Positions 1 through 6,260 are shown, counted from the first letter of the stretch. The stretch is 9,012 bases of DNA from Clostridia bacterium (GCA_900763035.1 CAAFIS010000324.1:1-9012), one strand, 5' to 3'. The notes: generated by a model from the sequence alone, not told the origin. Translations and numbers: made by a program.

Positions 1-30
1 AAAGGCGGCGGGCCGATGCCCGCCGCCTTT
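1..30 (-). terminator. Rho-independent terminator of the feo operon
   Basis: A perfect inverted repeat has 12-base arms (AAAGGCGGCGGG and its complement) around a 6-base loop. It begins 18 bases after the stop codon of the minus-strand carboxypeptidase gene. The stem is GC-rich and its 3' arm ends in TTT on either strand, so it could work in both directions. The window edge cuts off any longer U-tract on the minus strand, so tail quality cannot be judged. Confidence 0.8.
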
Positions 31-48
31 GTGTCGTTACTTCTGTCG

Positions 49-927
49 TTACGGTTTAACGGGATTAGAGCGATCCGTGCGGCCGAGGTACTCCTCCAAC
101 GTGATTTTGCCGTCGGTGATGGCCTTGGCGGCCTCCTTGCCGACATAGCGGTAATGCCACGGCTCGTACGTGATGCCGGTGATCTCGCTCTTATCCTTCG
201 GAAAGCGGAGGATGAAGCCGTACTTGGAGCAGTTCGCCATCAACCACTGCTGGGTCGGTCGTTTCTCCTGATCCTCCTCCAGCACCTGGTAGGCCTTGTC
301 CACGATATCGAAGGACAGGCCCAGCTGGTGCTCACTCGTGCCGGGGATGGCGATGTTCTTCGCCGTTTCGAGCTTGGCCTTCTCCTCATCGTTGCCGCAG
401 GCCTTCAGGCGGGCCTGCACGCCCTTGTTGAACAGCCGGATCTGCAGATCCCACGAGCGGTAGGACGAGCACACCATCGGCGCATACCCGGCGGCGCGGC
501 AGTCCTCCAGCATCTGCTGCAGGAAAGGATAGCAGCGGGAATCCGCCTGCTGGTTGCCGAAGTTCGTCAGCTTCGGTGCGTAGCCGTCCGGCATCTTGTT
601 CCACGGATTGACCAGACGGAGCATCCATTCCTTGTCGTCGTCGCCCCACTGCTCCACCGGCGCGGCCTTCGTCGTTTTGGTCGCGGTCGTCCCGGCGGCC
701 GTCGTGGTGGTGGTCGGCTCGGCCGTCGTGGCGGCGGTCGGCTCGGCTGTGGTGGTGACCGTCGGCTGCGGTGCGCTCGACGAAGAGGGCTTGTCCTCCC
801 GGCGGCTGCGCAGCAGCGCCGTCAGCGCCACGACCAGCAGGCACGCGGCGGCGACGCAAACGATCGCGGCCAGCCAGACGACGGCTTTGCCGCCGTTGGC
901 GTGTTGTTTTTTTCCGTGGATCGGCAT
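49..927 (-). CDS. Membrane-anchored D,D-carboxypeptidase, VanY/M15B family
   Basis: This is probably a zinc D-alanyl-D-alanine carboxypeptidase that trims the terminal D-Ala of peptidoglycan stem peptides outside the cell. With 292 residues it shows a basic N-terminus, one membrane segment (about 14-39), a Thr/Pro/Ala-rich linker (about 47-90) and the peptidase domain (about 95-285). Family signatures are SSYRS (154-158), SEHQLGLSFDIVD (198-210) and EPWHYRYV (255-262). The predicted zinc ligands are His200, Asp207 and His258, with Glu255 as catalytic base. I chose the ATG at 927 because AAAGGA precedes it and it lies 4 bases after the upstream stop; an in-frame GTG at 978 lacks a ribosome binding site and would overlap the neighbour. 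It is the last gene of the feo operon. Resistance to glycopeptides should not be inferred: no vanR/S/H/A/X gene is present, and housekeeping VanY-like enzymes are common in Firmicutes. Confidence 0.9.
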   Translation of the reverse strand: MPIHGKKQHANGGKAVVWLAAIVCVAAACLLVVALTALLRSRREDKPSSSSAPQPTVTTTAEPTAATTAEPTTTTTAAGTTATKTTKAAPVEQWGDDDKEWMLRLVNPWNKMPDGYAPKLTNFGNQQADSRCYPFLQQMLEDCRAAGYAPMVCSSYRSWDLQIRLFNKGVQARLKACGNDEEKAKLETAKNIAIPGTSEHQLGLSFDIVDKAYQVLEEDQEKRPTQQWLMANCSKYGFILRFPKDKSEITGITYEPWHYRYVGKEAAKAITDGKITLEEYLGRTDRSNPVKP

Positions 928-931
928 CAGA

Positions 932-1108
932 TCATCGTTCCTTTCTTTTTCTTTTGGCGTCTGCACCGGCGCAGGCACCGCAGTGTTGACAGTCGGAGCA
1001 GCCGCAGCAGCCTCCGGTCCGTTTTTTTCGGTGGACGGCCAGCGCCGCAGCGGCTATGCCCGCGCCGACGGCGATAAGCAGCAAAACGTCGTAAATGCCA
1101 AGTGGCAC
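932..1108 (-). CDS. FeoB-associated Cys-rich membrane protein
   Basis: This 58-residue protein has one N-terminal membrane segment (about 5-25), a basic stretch (HRKKR), a cluster of six cysteines (34, 35, 37, 40, 43, 46; CCGCSDCQHCGAC) and a Lys/Arg-rich tail. Size, order and position just after feoB match the FeoB-associated Cys-rich family (PF12669), thought to assist Fe(II) transport, possibly by handling metal at the membrane; its exact role is not established. The start is the GTG at 1108, because AGGAGAGGG ends 7 bases before it. An in-frame TTG at 1132 would place that ribosome binding site inside the gene. It begins 28 bases after feoB and ends 4 bases before the carboxypeptidase ATG. 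Confidence 0.85.
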   Translation of the reverse strand: MPLGIYDVLLLIAVGAGIAAAALAVHRKKRTGGCCGCSDCQHCGACAGADAKRKRKER

Positions 1109-1136
1109 GGTGCACCCTCTCCTGTTCTTCAAACGT

Positions 1137-3143
1137 CTACAGCAGCAGCCCCGCGATCATATACACCGCTCCGGCCGCGACCCAAGCGACCGCGCACTGC
1201 GCGATCACGACACCGGCGGTTTTGGGCACGGAGCGCAGCTCGCGTCGGATCGTGGCGACGGCGGCGACACAGGGCGTGTACAGCAGCGTGAAGGTGAGGA
1301 ACGACAGCGCCGCCGCGGGCGTGAACATCGCCGACAGCGCCGTGCCCAGCTGCGCCTGAGCCGTTCCCGTCAGCACGCCCAGCGTGCTGATCACCGCCTC
1401 CTTGGCGGTGAAGCCGCAAACGAGCGCCGTGGCAGCGCGCCAATCGGCAAAGCCGAGCGGCGCGAACACCGGCGCGATCAGCCGGCCGATGGCGGCCAGC
1501 AGGCTCTGCTCGCCGGAGGTGACGGGATCGAGCCGTGCGTCGAAGGTCTGCAAAAACCAGATCGCCACCGTAGCGAGGAAAATGATCGTGAACGCCTTCT
1601 GCAAAAAGTCGCGCGCCTTTTCCCACATCAGCATCAGCACGCTGCGCGGGGACGGCAGCCGGTAATTCGGCAGTTCCATCACAAAGGGCGCGGGCTTGCC
1701 GCGCAGCACGGACGAGCGCAAAAACAGCGCCGCCAGTATCCCGATCAAAATGCCGCCCGCATACAGTCCCGCCATCACCAGCGCGCGGTACCGCGGGAAA
1801 AAGGCAGCGGTGAACACCGCATAGATCGGGATCTTGGCCGAGCAGCTGATGTACGGGATCAGCAGGATCGTCATCTTCCGGTCGCGATCGGAGGACAGCG
1901 TCCGGCTGGCCATCACCGCGGGGACAGAGCAGCCGAAGCCGATCAGCATCGGCACGAAGCTGCGCCCGGACAGGCCGATCTTGCGCAGCAGCCGATCCAT
2001 CACGAAAGCGACGCGCGCCATGTAGCCGGTATCCTCCAGCACGGACAGGAAGAAGAACAGCACCACGATGATCGGCAGAAAGCTCAGCACGCTGCCGACC
2101 CCGGCAAAGATGCCGTCGATGATCAGACTATGTACGACGGGGTTGATCTGATAGGCGGTCAGCCCGCGGTCGACCGCGCCGGAGAGCGCGTCGATCCCGA
2201 CGGCGAGCAGGTCGCTCAGCCCCTGCCCGATCACCGAGAACGTCAGCCAAAAGATCGTCAGCATGATCAGCAAAAACAGCGGCAGCGCAAGGAAGCGGTT
2301 CGTCAGCACGCGGTCGATCCGCACGCTGCGGCGGTGCTCCCGGCTCTCGTGCGGGCGGATGACGCACTCGTCACACACCTGCTCGATGAAGGCATAGCGC
2401 ATATCCGCCAGCGCCGCGTTGCGGTCCAGCCCGCGCTCATCCTCCATCTCCACCACGCTGTGTTCGATCAGCTCCAGCTCGTTCTGATCGAGCGCAAGCC
2501 GCTCGATGAACTCCGGATCCTCCTCGATCACCTTCGTCGCGCAGAAGCGCGGTGCGATGCCCAGCTTCTGCGCATGATCCTCGATGATGTGGGACACGGC
2601 GTGGATGCAGCGGTGCACCGGTCCGGCCGGGCAGAAGTCCTGCACCTGCGGCAGCCGTTCGTCATGCACGGCGGCGGTGATCCGGTCGATCACCTCGCCT
2701 ACGCCCTCGTTCTTCATCGCGCTGATCGGTACTACCGGTACGCCCAGCTCCCGCTCCATGCGCGGGATGTCCACGCTGCCGCCGTTGCCCACCAGCTCGT
2801 CCATCATGTTCAGCGCCACCACCATGGGCAGCTTCAGCTCCAGCAGCTGCAGCGTCAGGTACAGGTTGCGCTGCGGGTTCGTCGCGTCGATGATGTTGAT
2901 GATGCCGTCCGGCCGCTGTCCGAAGATGAAGTCGCGTGTGACCTTTTCTTCCGTCGAGTACGGGCGGATCGAATAGATCCCCGGCAGATCCACCACGGAG
3001 CAATCCTTGACGCCGCGCACATCGCCGATCTTTTGATCCACCGTCACGCCGGGGAAGTTGCCTACGTGTTGGTCGGATCCCGTCAAGCAGTTGAACAGCG
3101 TCGTTTTGCCGCAGTTTTGATTGCCGACAAGGGCCAAGATCAT
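1137..3143 (-). CDS. feoB: Ferrous iron transport protein B
   Basis: FeoB is the inner-membrane Fe(II) transporter with a cytosolic GTP-binding domain. The 668-residue protein has all G motifs: G1 GNQNCGKT (7-14), the switch I segment NFPGVTV (29-35, G2 Thr34), G3 DLPG (52-55), G4 NMMD (112-115) and G5 SAMKN (141-145). A helical guanine-dissociation-inhibitor-like region follows to about residue 275, then a multi-pass membrane domain with the conserved gate sequence GFGCSVPA and a second gate half near the C-terminus containing GFTAKEAVIS. The length is normal for shorter Firmicute FeoB proteins. The ATG overlaps the feoA stop by 4 bases (ATGA), and AAGGAGG lies 8 bases upstream inside feoA, so translation is probably coupled. 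No frameshift or missing motif was seen. Confidence 0.97.
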   Translation of the reverse strand: MILALVGNQNCGKTTLFNCLTGSDQHVGNFPGVTVDQKIGDVRGVKDCSVVDLPGIYSIRPYSTEEKVTRDFIFGQRPDGIINIIDATNPQRNLYLTLQLLELKLPMVVALNMMDELVGNGGSVDIPRMERELGVPVVPISAMKNEGVGEVIDRITAAVHDERLPQVQDFCPAGPVHRCIHAVSHIIEDHAQKLGIAPRFCATKVIEEDPEFIERLALDQNELELIEHSVVEMEDERGLDRNAALADMRYAFIEQVCDECVIRPHESREHRRSVRIDRVLTNRFLALPLFLLIMLTIFWLTFSVIGQGLSDLLAVGIDALSGAVDRGLTAYQINPVVHSLIIDGIFAGVGSVLSFLPIIVVLFFFLSVLEDTGYMARVAFVMDRLLRKIGLSGRSFVPMLIGFGCSVPAVMASRTLSSDRDRKMTILLIPYISCSAKIPIYAVFTAAFFPRYRALVMAGLYAGGILIGILAALFLRSSVLRGKPAPFVMELPNYRLPSPRSVLMLMWEKARDFLQKAFTIIFLATVAIWFLQTFDARLDPVTSGEQSLLAAIGRLIAPVFAPLGFADWRAATALVCGFTAKEAVISTLGVLTGTAQAQLGTALSAMFTPAAALSFLTFTLLYTPCVAAVATIRRELRSVPKTAGVVIAQCAVAWVAAGAVYMIAGLLL

Positions 3144-3397
3144 GCGTGTGCCTCCTTTTCGTCATCCGGCAGAACGGTGATCTCTGCCGCGTCCTCCCGG
3201 CGGATCGTCAGCTCGTACCCGCGCAGGAACAGCTGTATGGGATCGCCCATCGGCGCCACTTTGAGCAGCGTCACGTGCGTGCCGGGGATCAGCCCCATGT
3301 CCAGCAGACGGCAGCGCAGTGCGCCTGTCCCGCCGATCGTTTCCAGCACGCCGCCGTGTCCGATCGGCAGACGGTCCAGCGTGATGCTTTTTTTCAT
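3140..3397 (-). CDS. feoA: Ferrous iron transport protein A
   Basis: FeoA is a small cytosolic SH3-like protein that supports FeoB function. The 85-residue sequence carries family hallmarks: an early LPIGHGG, the segment RCRLLDMGLIPGTHVTLLK (about 29-47), then APMGDPIQLFLRGYELTIRR (about 48-67), which is the conserved beta-barrel end. The start is the ATG at 3397, preceded by a G-rich GGGGGGAT ribosome site; an in-frame ATG at 3445 would add 16 unrelated residues and falls in the -10 box. It is the first gene of the operon and overlaps feoB by 4 bases. The transcript leader is about 40 bases long and shows no clear riboswitch. Confidence 0.93.
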   Translation of the reverse strand: MKKSITLDRLPIGHGGVLETIGGTGALRCRLLDMGLIPGTHVTLLKVAPMGDPIQLFLRGYELTIRREDAAEITVLPDDEKEAHA

Positions 3398-3443
3398 ACC
3401 TATCCCCCCATGTCCGCCATAAAAGGCGAACAGATCTATGCCC

Positions 3444-3471
3444 ATTATAGCACGCCGTCGCCCGATGTCAA
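3444..3471 (-). promoter_or_regulatory. Vegetative promoter of the feo operon
   Basis: Read on the minus strand, TTGACA (3471-3466) and TATAAT (3449-3444) are both exact consensus boxes, separated by 16 bases. Transcription should start near 3437, about 40 bases before the feoA ATG. I saw no convincing Fur-type or DtxR/IdeR-type palindrome over the boxes, though such a repressor would be expected for an iron-uptake operon. Confidence 0.85.
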
Positions 3472-3499
3472 CCCGCTTTTCGTCATATTTCGACTGTCC

Positions 3500-3536
3500 T
3501 GTTTATCGGACACCCGGTGTGCTATACTGTAAGCAC
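3500..3536 (+). promoter_or_regulatory. Extended -10 promoter with overlapping dyad, divergent from feo
   Basis: TGCTATACT (3520-3528) is a TGN-extended -10 box facing right, with only a weak -35 (TGTTTA, 3500-3505, 17 bases upstream). A dyad GTGCT (3519-3523) with AGCAC (3532-3536) spans the -10, and a second short dyad, ACACC-C-GGTGT, fills 3510-3520. Such dyads could be operator sites, but they are short and may be chance. The promoter points at the 43-codon gene at 3557. Confidence 0.55.
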
Positions 3537-3556
3537 GGAACGAAAGGACGGTGCGG

Positions 3557-3688
3557 ATGATGGGTTGTGTGGATATCAGCGTCAGCGCGAAGGTGTGGGA
3601 GGTGCTGTATGCCAGCGTGTTCCTCGAGGGCGAAGCGAGGGAGCAGGCGCTGGCGGCGTGCCTGCCGCAGGGCGCGGAGCGCAAATAA
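3557..3688 (+). CDS. Small protein of unknown function (43 aa)
   Basis: This short gene is supported by its signals, not by homology. AAAGGA (3543-3548) sits 8 bases before the ATG, an extended -10 promoter lies about 30 bases upstream, and the frame closes with TAA 7 bases before the stop of the converging gene. The product begins MMGCVDISVSAKVWEVLYA and continues with an acidic, Ala-rich helical part ending in a basic GAERK. It has no signal peptide or membrane segment and two cysteines (4 and 35). I recognise no family. It could be a real small regulator or conserved orphan, or the unused remains of one. A second ATG directly after the first is an equally possible start. Confidence 0.6.
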   Translation: MMGCVDISVSAKVWEVLYASVFLEGEAREQALAACLPQGAERK

Positions 3689-3695
3689 GTAAGGG

Positions 3696-4394
3696 TCAGC
3701 CGTGCGTGGGCTCGCGCAGGCAGACCTCGCCCTGTGCCTTGTAGATGGAACCGGCCGGGACAGTGCCGCGCACGGCGGACAGCGGATAGACCGAGCTGCC
3801 GCGGCCGATGACCGCGCCGGGGTTGAGCACGCTGCCGCAGCCGATCTCGGCACGGTCGCCCAGCATGGCGCCCAGCTTTTTGCGCCCGGTGGCGATGCGC
3901 TCATCGCCGCAGCGGACGGTGACGGGGGTCTTGTCGCTTTTGACGTTCGACGTGATGCTGCCCGCGCCCATGTGCGCCTTGAAGCCGAGGACGGAATCGC
4001 CGACATAGTTATAGTGCGGCACCTGCACGCCGTCGAACAGGATGACGTTTTTCAGCTCCGTGGAATTGCCGACCACCGCGCCGCGGCCGATCAGTGCGTT
4101 GCCGCGGATGAAGGCGCAGTGGCGCACCTCGCTCTCCGGGCCGATGATCACGCCTTCGCCCAGATAGGCGCTCGGGAACACCCGCGCGGTGCGGTGCACC
4201 CACACGTGCGGTGCGGGGCTGTCGTATTCGTCGGCGGGCAGGCTCTCGCCCAAACGCAGGATGAACGCGCCCAGATCGTCCAGCACCTCCCACGGGTACG
4301 TCACGGCAGACAGCAGCGGCGCGGCGGCCGTATGCGTCAGGTCGAACAGTGCGTTTACGGTCAGCGCCTCGATCGGTGCGGTATTCGTTGACAT
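3696..4394 (-). CDS. GlmU-like left-handed beta-helix acyltransferase, lacking the uridylyltransferase domain
   Basis: The 232-residue protein consists of a helical N-terminal part (about 1-60) and hexapeptide repeats of a left-handed beta-helix (about 62-220), such as VIIGPESEV, LIGRGAVVGN and NPGAVIGRGS. Residues 127-149 (HYNYVGDS...GAGSITSN) align by eye with the GlmU acetyltransferase core, where His363 of E. coli GlmU is catalytic; His127 is the likely counterpart. The N-terminal pyrophosphorylase domain of GlmU is absent, so the common label 'UDP-N-acetylglucosamine pyrophosphorylase' for such proteins would be misleading. Acetyl transfer to an amino-sugar phosphate is plausible; the substrate is unknown. 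AAGGAGGG 7 bases before the ATG at 4394 decides the start over an in-frame ATG at 4421. It converges on the 43-codon gene with only 7 bases between stops and no visible terminator. Confidence 0.85.
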   Translation of the reverse strand: MSTNTAPIEALTVNALFDLTHTAAAPLLSAVTYPWEVLDDLGAFILRLGESLPADEYDSPAPHVWVHRTARVFPSAYLGEGVIIGPESEVRHCAFIRGNALIGRGAVVGNSTELKNVILFDGVQVPHYNYVGDSVLGFKAHMGAGSITSNVKSDKTPVTVRCGDERIATGRKKLGAMLGDRAEIGCGSVLNPGAVIGRGSSVYPLSAVRGTVPAGSIYKAQGEVCLREPTHG

Positions 4395-4417
4395 GGATGA
4401 TCCCTCCTTGTTTGCTG

Positions 4418-4453
4418 CCATCGACGGACGGTCGTGCCCTTGTCTATCGATGG
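4418..4453 (-). other. 5'-end stem-loop in the leader of the beta-helix gene
   Basis: On the minus strand CCATCGA (4453-4447) pairs with TCGATGG (4424-4418); inside it, GAC with GUC and GG with CC can extend the stem through small internal loops. The predicted transcription start is at about 4454, so the hairpin would sit at the very 5' end of the mRNA, just before the ribosome binding site. That arrangement can stabilise a transcript. It could also be a DNA operator. Confidence 0.35.
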
Positions 4454-4460
4454 TAAGGAG

Positions 4461-4489
4461 AGTATATCACGTTTGCCCGCCGGACGCAA
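4461..4489 (-). promoter_or_regulatory. Promoter of the beta-helix acyltransferase gene
   Basis: Read on the minus strand, TTGCGT (4489-4484), a 17-base spacer and TATACT (4466-4461) form a vegetative-type promoter, with TGA just before the -10 giving an extended -10. It overlaps the last codons of the upstream 138-aa gene, so the acyltransferase can be expressed apart from the spoIIP pair even if there is also read-through. Confidence 0.6.
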
Positions 4490-4883
4490 GCAGGTCGGCC
4501 AGTCTTTCGGCCTGTGCGCACACCGCGCGCAGCAGGGCGAGCAGCAGCTGCGTCGGCGCATCCGGCAGCGTGCCGAGCAGATCCGAACGTTCGGCGGACG
4601 GCAGCAGCGGCGCGCCGCCGCCGTCGGTCAGGAGAGGGATGCCGTCCTCTACCCGGCAGCCGAAGGCCGGGCGAACGGTGCCGTAGACCGTGTTCTGCAT
4701 ATCCAGATCGATCCACAGGCACGCGACGGGCAGCCCCAGCACGCACAGCGACAGGATCAGCGCGGCGAAGAACGTTCGCCGCGCTGTTTTGCGCCGGCGC
4801 GGCCGGTCGTGCCGCACGGACGCTTTTTTCGGTTTTTCCGGCTTTTTCGGCAGCGGCAATGCAGATCGCCTCCGGACGGTCAT
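4467..4883 (-). CDS. Single-pass membrane protein of unknown function, coupled to spoIIP
   Basis: The 138-residue protein has a very basic cytosolic N-terminus (about 1-36, rich in Lys, Arg and Pro), one membrane segment (about 38-58) and an extracytoplasmic region with a mid-part DMQNTVYGTVRPAFGCRVED (61-80) and a C-terminal helix rich in Leu and Ala (about 110-133). I do not recognise a family. Its ATG overlaps the spoIIP stop by 4 bases and lacks a good ribosome site of its own, so it is probably translated by re-initiation after SpoIIP and made with it. With SpoIIP acting in the mother-cell membrane, a role in sporulation or in holding SpoIIP is a reasonable guess but nothing more. Confidence 0.75.
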   Translation of the reverse strand: MTVRRRSALPLPKKPEKPKKASVRHDRPRRRKTARRTFFAALILSLCVLGLPVACLWIDLDMQNTVYGTVRPAFGCRVEDGIPLLTDGGGAPLLPSAERSDLLGTLPDAPTQLLLALLRAVCAQAERLADLLASGGQT

Positions 4884-6094
4884 TTCAGCAGCTTTGCCAA
4901 TGTTCTGCCCAAAAGCGTGCCGGAATATGCGGCCTCGTCCACGGTGTTGCCCTCGCTGCCCACCTCGACCAGCAGATAACCGGGCGAGAGGTGCTGATTA
5001 TATCGGCTGCCGACCGTCGACAGCGGCCGCATCAGGCCGGGATAGTCGCTGCACAGCAGCCGCTGCCACTGTGCGGCCAGCGCCAGATTTTGCGCCTTGT
5101 TCGGGTGCGGCAGCGCCGCGGTGCTCACCGTCCCCACCACGATCATCATCTGCGCCGCCGCGCGGCCGTCCGCCGTCACGGTCGGCTTCACCAGTCCCGT
5201 ATCGCCCTGCATGATCGCGTCGCGGTGCAGATCGAGCACCACGCGCAGATGTGGGTATTTTTTCATGTTCGCGCTCACTGTTTCGGCGCTGCGGGTGTAT
5301 GCGCCGGTATATTTCGGCCGATCGTGTACGGTCGTGTCCTGCACGGCGCGGATGCCTGCCTCGGCCAGCGCCTGTACGACGGCACGCCCCACGGCACACA
5401 CGTTCACGCTGCCGTCGGTCGTGCGCTCGCGGTCGGCGGCGTTGTAGTAGCCGGTGTCATAGGTCAGATACCGTTCCGTCGTGTGCGTGTGGACGATCAG
5501 CACCTGCACCTCATCCGTGTCGGCAAAGCGTTGTGTCAGCGGCGTGCTCAGCGCCTCCCTGATGTCCGGCATGGCGCTGCTGCGGTTTTTGACCGTGATA
5601 CCGTCCACCACCGTGCCGCCGGATACCTTTTGCGCGATCACCTTTCCGCCGCTGCCGTCCTCGGCTGGCGGAGCGGCGCGTTCGTCAGCCGGGCTTTCCG
5701 CCGCTGCCGGCACGGCCGCCGGGATATCCTTCGGCTCGTCCTCCGGCGACAGCGCACCGCTGCCGCCGGCCCCGCTGTCCGATACCGTCCCGCCGTTCGT
5801 CGGTGCGGCGGCGCGGTCGGCGCGGTCGCACAACAGGCGCGCCGCCTGCTCCGGCTGCCGCAGCGCCGCTGCGGTGAACGCCAGCGCCCGCCCCAGCGCC
5901 TGCCGGTCGATCGGCAGGCCGAAAAACAGCGCCGCGGCCGCGCCTGCCGCCGTCACGCGCAGCGCTGCGGCGATGATCCGGCTGCGCCGGGAACGGCGGT
6001 GCCCGTTGCTGCTGCCCGGCTTGCCGTTTACCGCTCCGCTCAGCCGTCTGCCGGGCGTGCTGCCGCCCGCGTTCCTCTGCCATGCGCCGTCCAT
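4880..6094 (-). CDS. spoIIP: Stage II sporulation protein P, peptidoglycan hydrolase
   Basis: SpoIIP degrades septal peptidoglycan (amidase and endopeptidase activity) with SpoIID and SpoIIM during engulfment of the forespore. The 404-residue protein has a basic N-terminus, a membrane segment (about 38-60), a long low-complexity Ala/Pro/Gly/Asp linker (about 90-150) and the SpoIIP domain (about 160-404). Family motifs are LIVHTHTTERY (199-209, His202 and His204, Glu207), DLHRDAI (288-294) and NQHLSPGYLLVEVGSEGNT (366-384). These residues fit a metal-dependent amidase fold. The start ATG has AAGGAGG about 9 bases upstream. It is the first gene of a pair with the 138-aa membrane protein; gpr, the usual spoIIP neighbour in many Firmicutes, is not here. 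Confidence 0.95.
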   Translation of the reverse strand: MDGAWQRNAGGSTPGRRLSGAVNGKPGSSNGHRRSRRSRIIAAALRVTAAGAAAALFFGLPIDRQALGRALAFTAAALRQPEQAARLLCDRADRAAAPTNGGTVSDSGAGGSGALSPEDEPKDIPAAVPAAAESPADERAAPPAEDGSGGKVIAQKVSGGTVVDGITVKNRSSAMPDIREALSTPLTQRFADTDEVQVLIVHTHTTERYLTYDTGYYNAADRERTTDGSVNVCAVGRAVVQALAEAGIRAVQDTTVHDRPKYTGAYTRSAETVSANMKKYPHLRVVLDLHRDAIMQGDTGLVKPTVTADGRAAAQMMIVVGTVSTAALPHPNKAQNLALAAQWQRLLCSDYPGLMRPLSTVGSRYNQHLSPGYLLVEVGSEGNTVDEAAYSGTLLGRTLAKLLK

Positions 6095-6129
6095 GTGCGC
6101 CCCTCCTTCCGTGTTTCCCCGTTTGTTCT

Positions 6130-6156
6130 ACGGTATGCACCGGCGGCGCGGATCAT
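6130..6156 (-). promoter_or_regulatory. Possible SigE-type promoter of spoIIP
   Basis: On the minus strand CATACCGT (6137-6130) resembles the SigE -10 (CATAC-rich) and ATGAT (6156-6152), 14 bases upstream, is a rough match to the ATATT -35. Spacing and position (36 bases before the ATG) fit mother-cell expression of spoIIP. The match is partial. Confidence 0.4.
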
Positions 6157-6170
6157 GTCAGGATCGGGCG

Positions 6171-6199
6171 TTGACTTTTGTTCGCGTTTGGCGTACAAT
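6171..6199 (+). promoter_or_regulatory. Strong vegetative promoter facing the hairpin-rich gap
   Basis: TTGACT (6171-6176), exactly 17 bases, then TACAAT (6194-6199) is close to the SigA consensus. Transcription would start near 6206, a few bases before a large hairpin and about 285-320 bases before the first plus-strand gene. It is either the promoter of the PF06541/ABC operon with a long structured leader, or that of a short separate RNA. Confidence 0.75.
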
Positions 6200-6208
6200 G
6201 ATAAAGAC

Positions 6209-6260
6209 TCAGACTGTCAATAAAGCCCGGACGGTGCCCGGGCTTTATTTGCCAGTCTGA
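6209..6260 (+). terminator. Two-tier 20-bp hairpin, terminator or attenuator
   Basis: Outer arms TCAGACTG (6209-6216) and CAGTCTGA (6253-6260) enclose perfect 12-base inner arms AATAAAGCCCGG (6219-6230) and CCGGGCTTTATT (6238-6249) around a 7-base loop. GC core plus TTTATTT gives an intrinsic-terminator look on the plus strand; the A-rich 5' arm gives a similar look on the minus strand. It starts about 3 bases after the predicted transcription start, so if it terminates, the RNA made is only about 50 bases long. Confidence 0.65.

Noticed and set aside
640..775. Tandem repeat / mobile DNA in the Thr-rich part of the carboxypeptidase
   Set aside because: It is an imperfect low-complexity Thr/Ala/Pro linker in frame, a common spacer between membrane anchor and wall enzyme domain.
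49..927. Vancomycin-resistance cassette
   Set aside because: Only a VanY-like peptidase is present, in an iron operon; no ligase, dehydrogenase, VanX or regulator genes nearby.
928..978. GTG at 978 as the start of the carboxypeptidase
   Set aside because: No ribosome site there, and the extension would overlap the end of the Cys-rich gene; ATG at 927 has AAAGGA and normal spacing.
16..1077. 353-codon plus-strand frame opposite the carboxypeptidase
   Set aside because: The minus strand encodes a complete VanY-type domain with a ribosome site; the opposite frame begins inside the terminator hairpin.
1095..3422. 775-codon open frame on the plus strand opposite feoA/feoB
   Set aside because: It is antisense to clear, motif-complete FeoB and FeoA. 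Its protein is Arg/Gln/His-rich with no recognisable domain, as expected from GC-rich complementary frames.
3398..3470. Fur, IdeR/DtxR box or riboswitch before feoA
   Set aside because: No palindrome resembling the known boxes and only a 4-bp hairpin in the about 40-base leader.
3517..3744. 75-codon plus-strand frame beginning at 3517
   Set aside because: Its ATG-less start lies in the promoter -10 region and the frame crosses the stop of the beta-helix gene; the 43-codon frame at 3557 has the proper signals.
4514..6223. 569-codon plus-strand frame opposite spoIIP
   Set aside because: SpoIIP motifs on the minus strand are unambiguous; the plus product is Arg-rich without domains.
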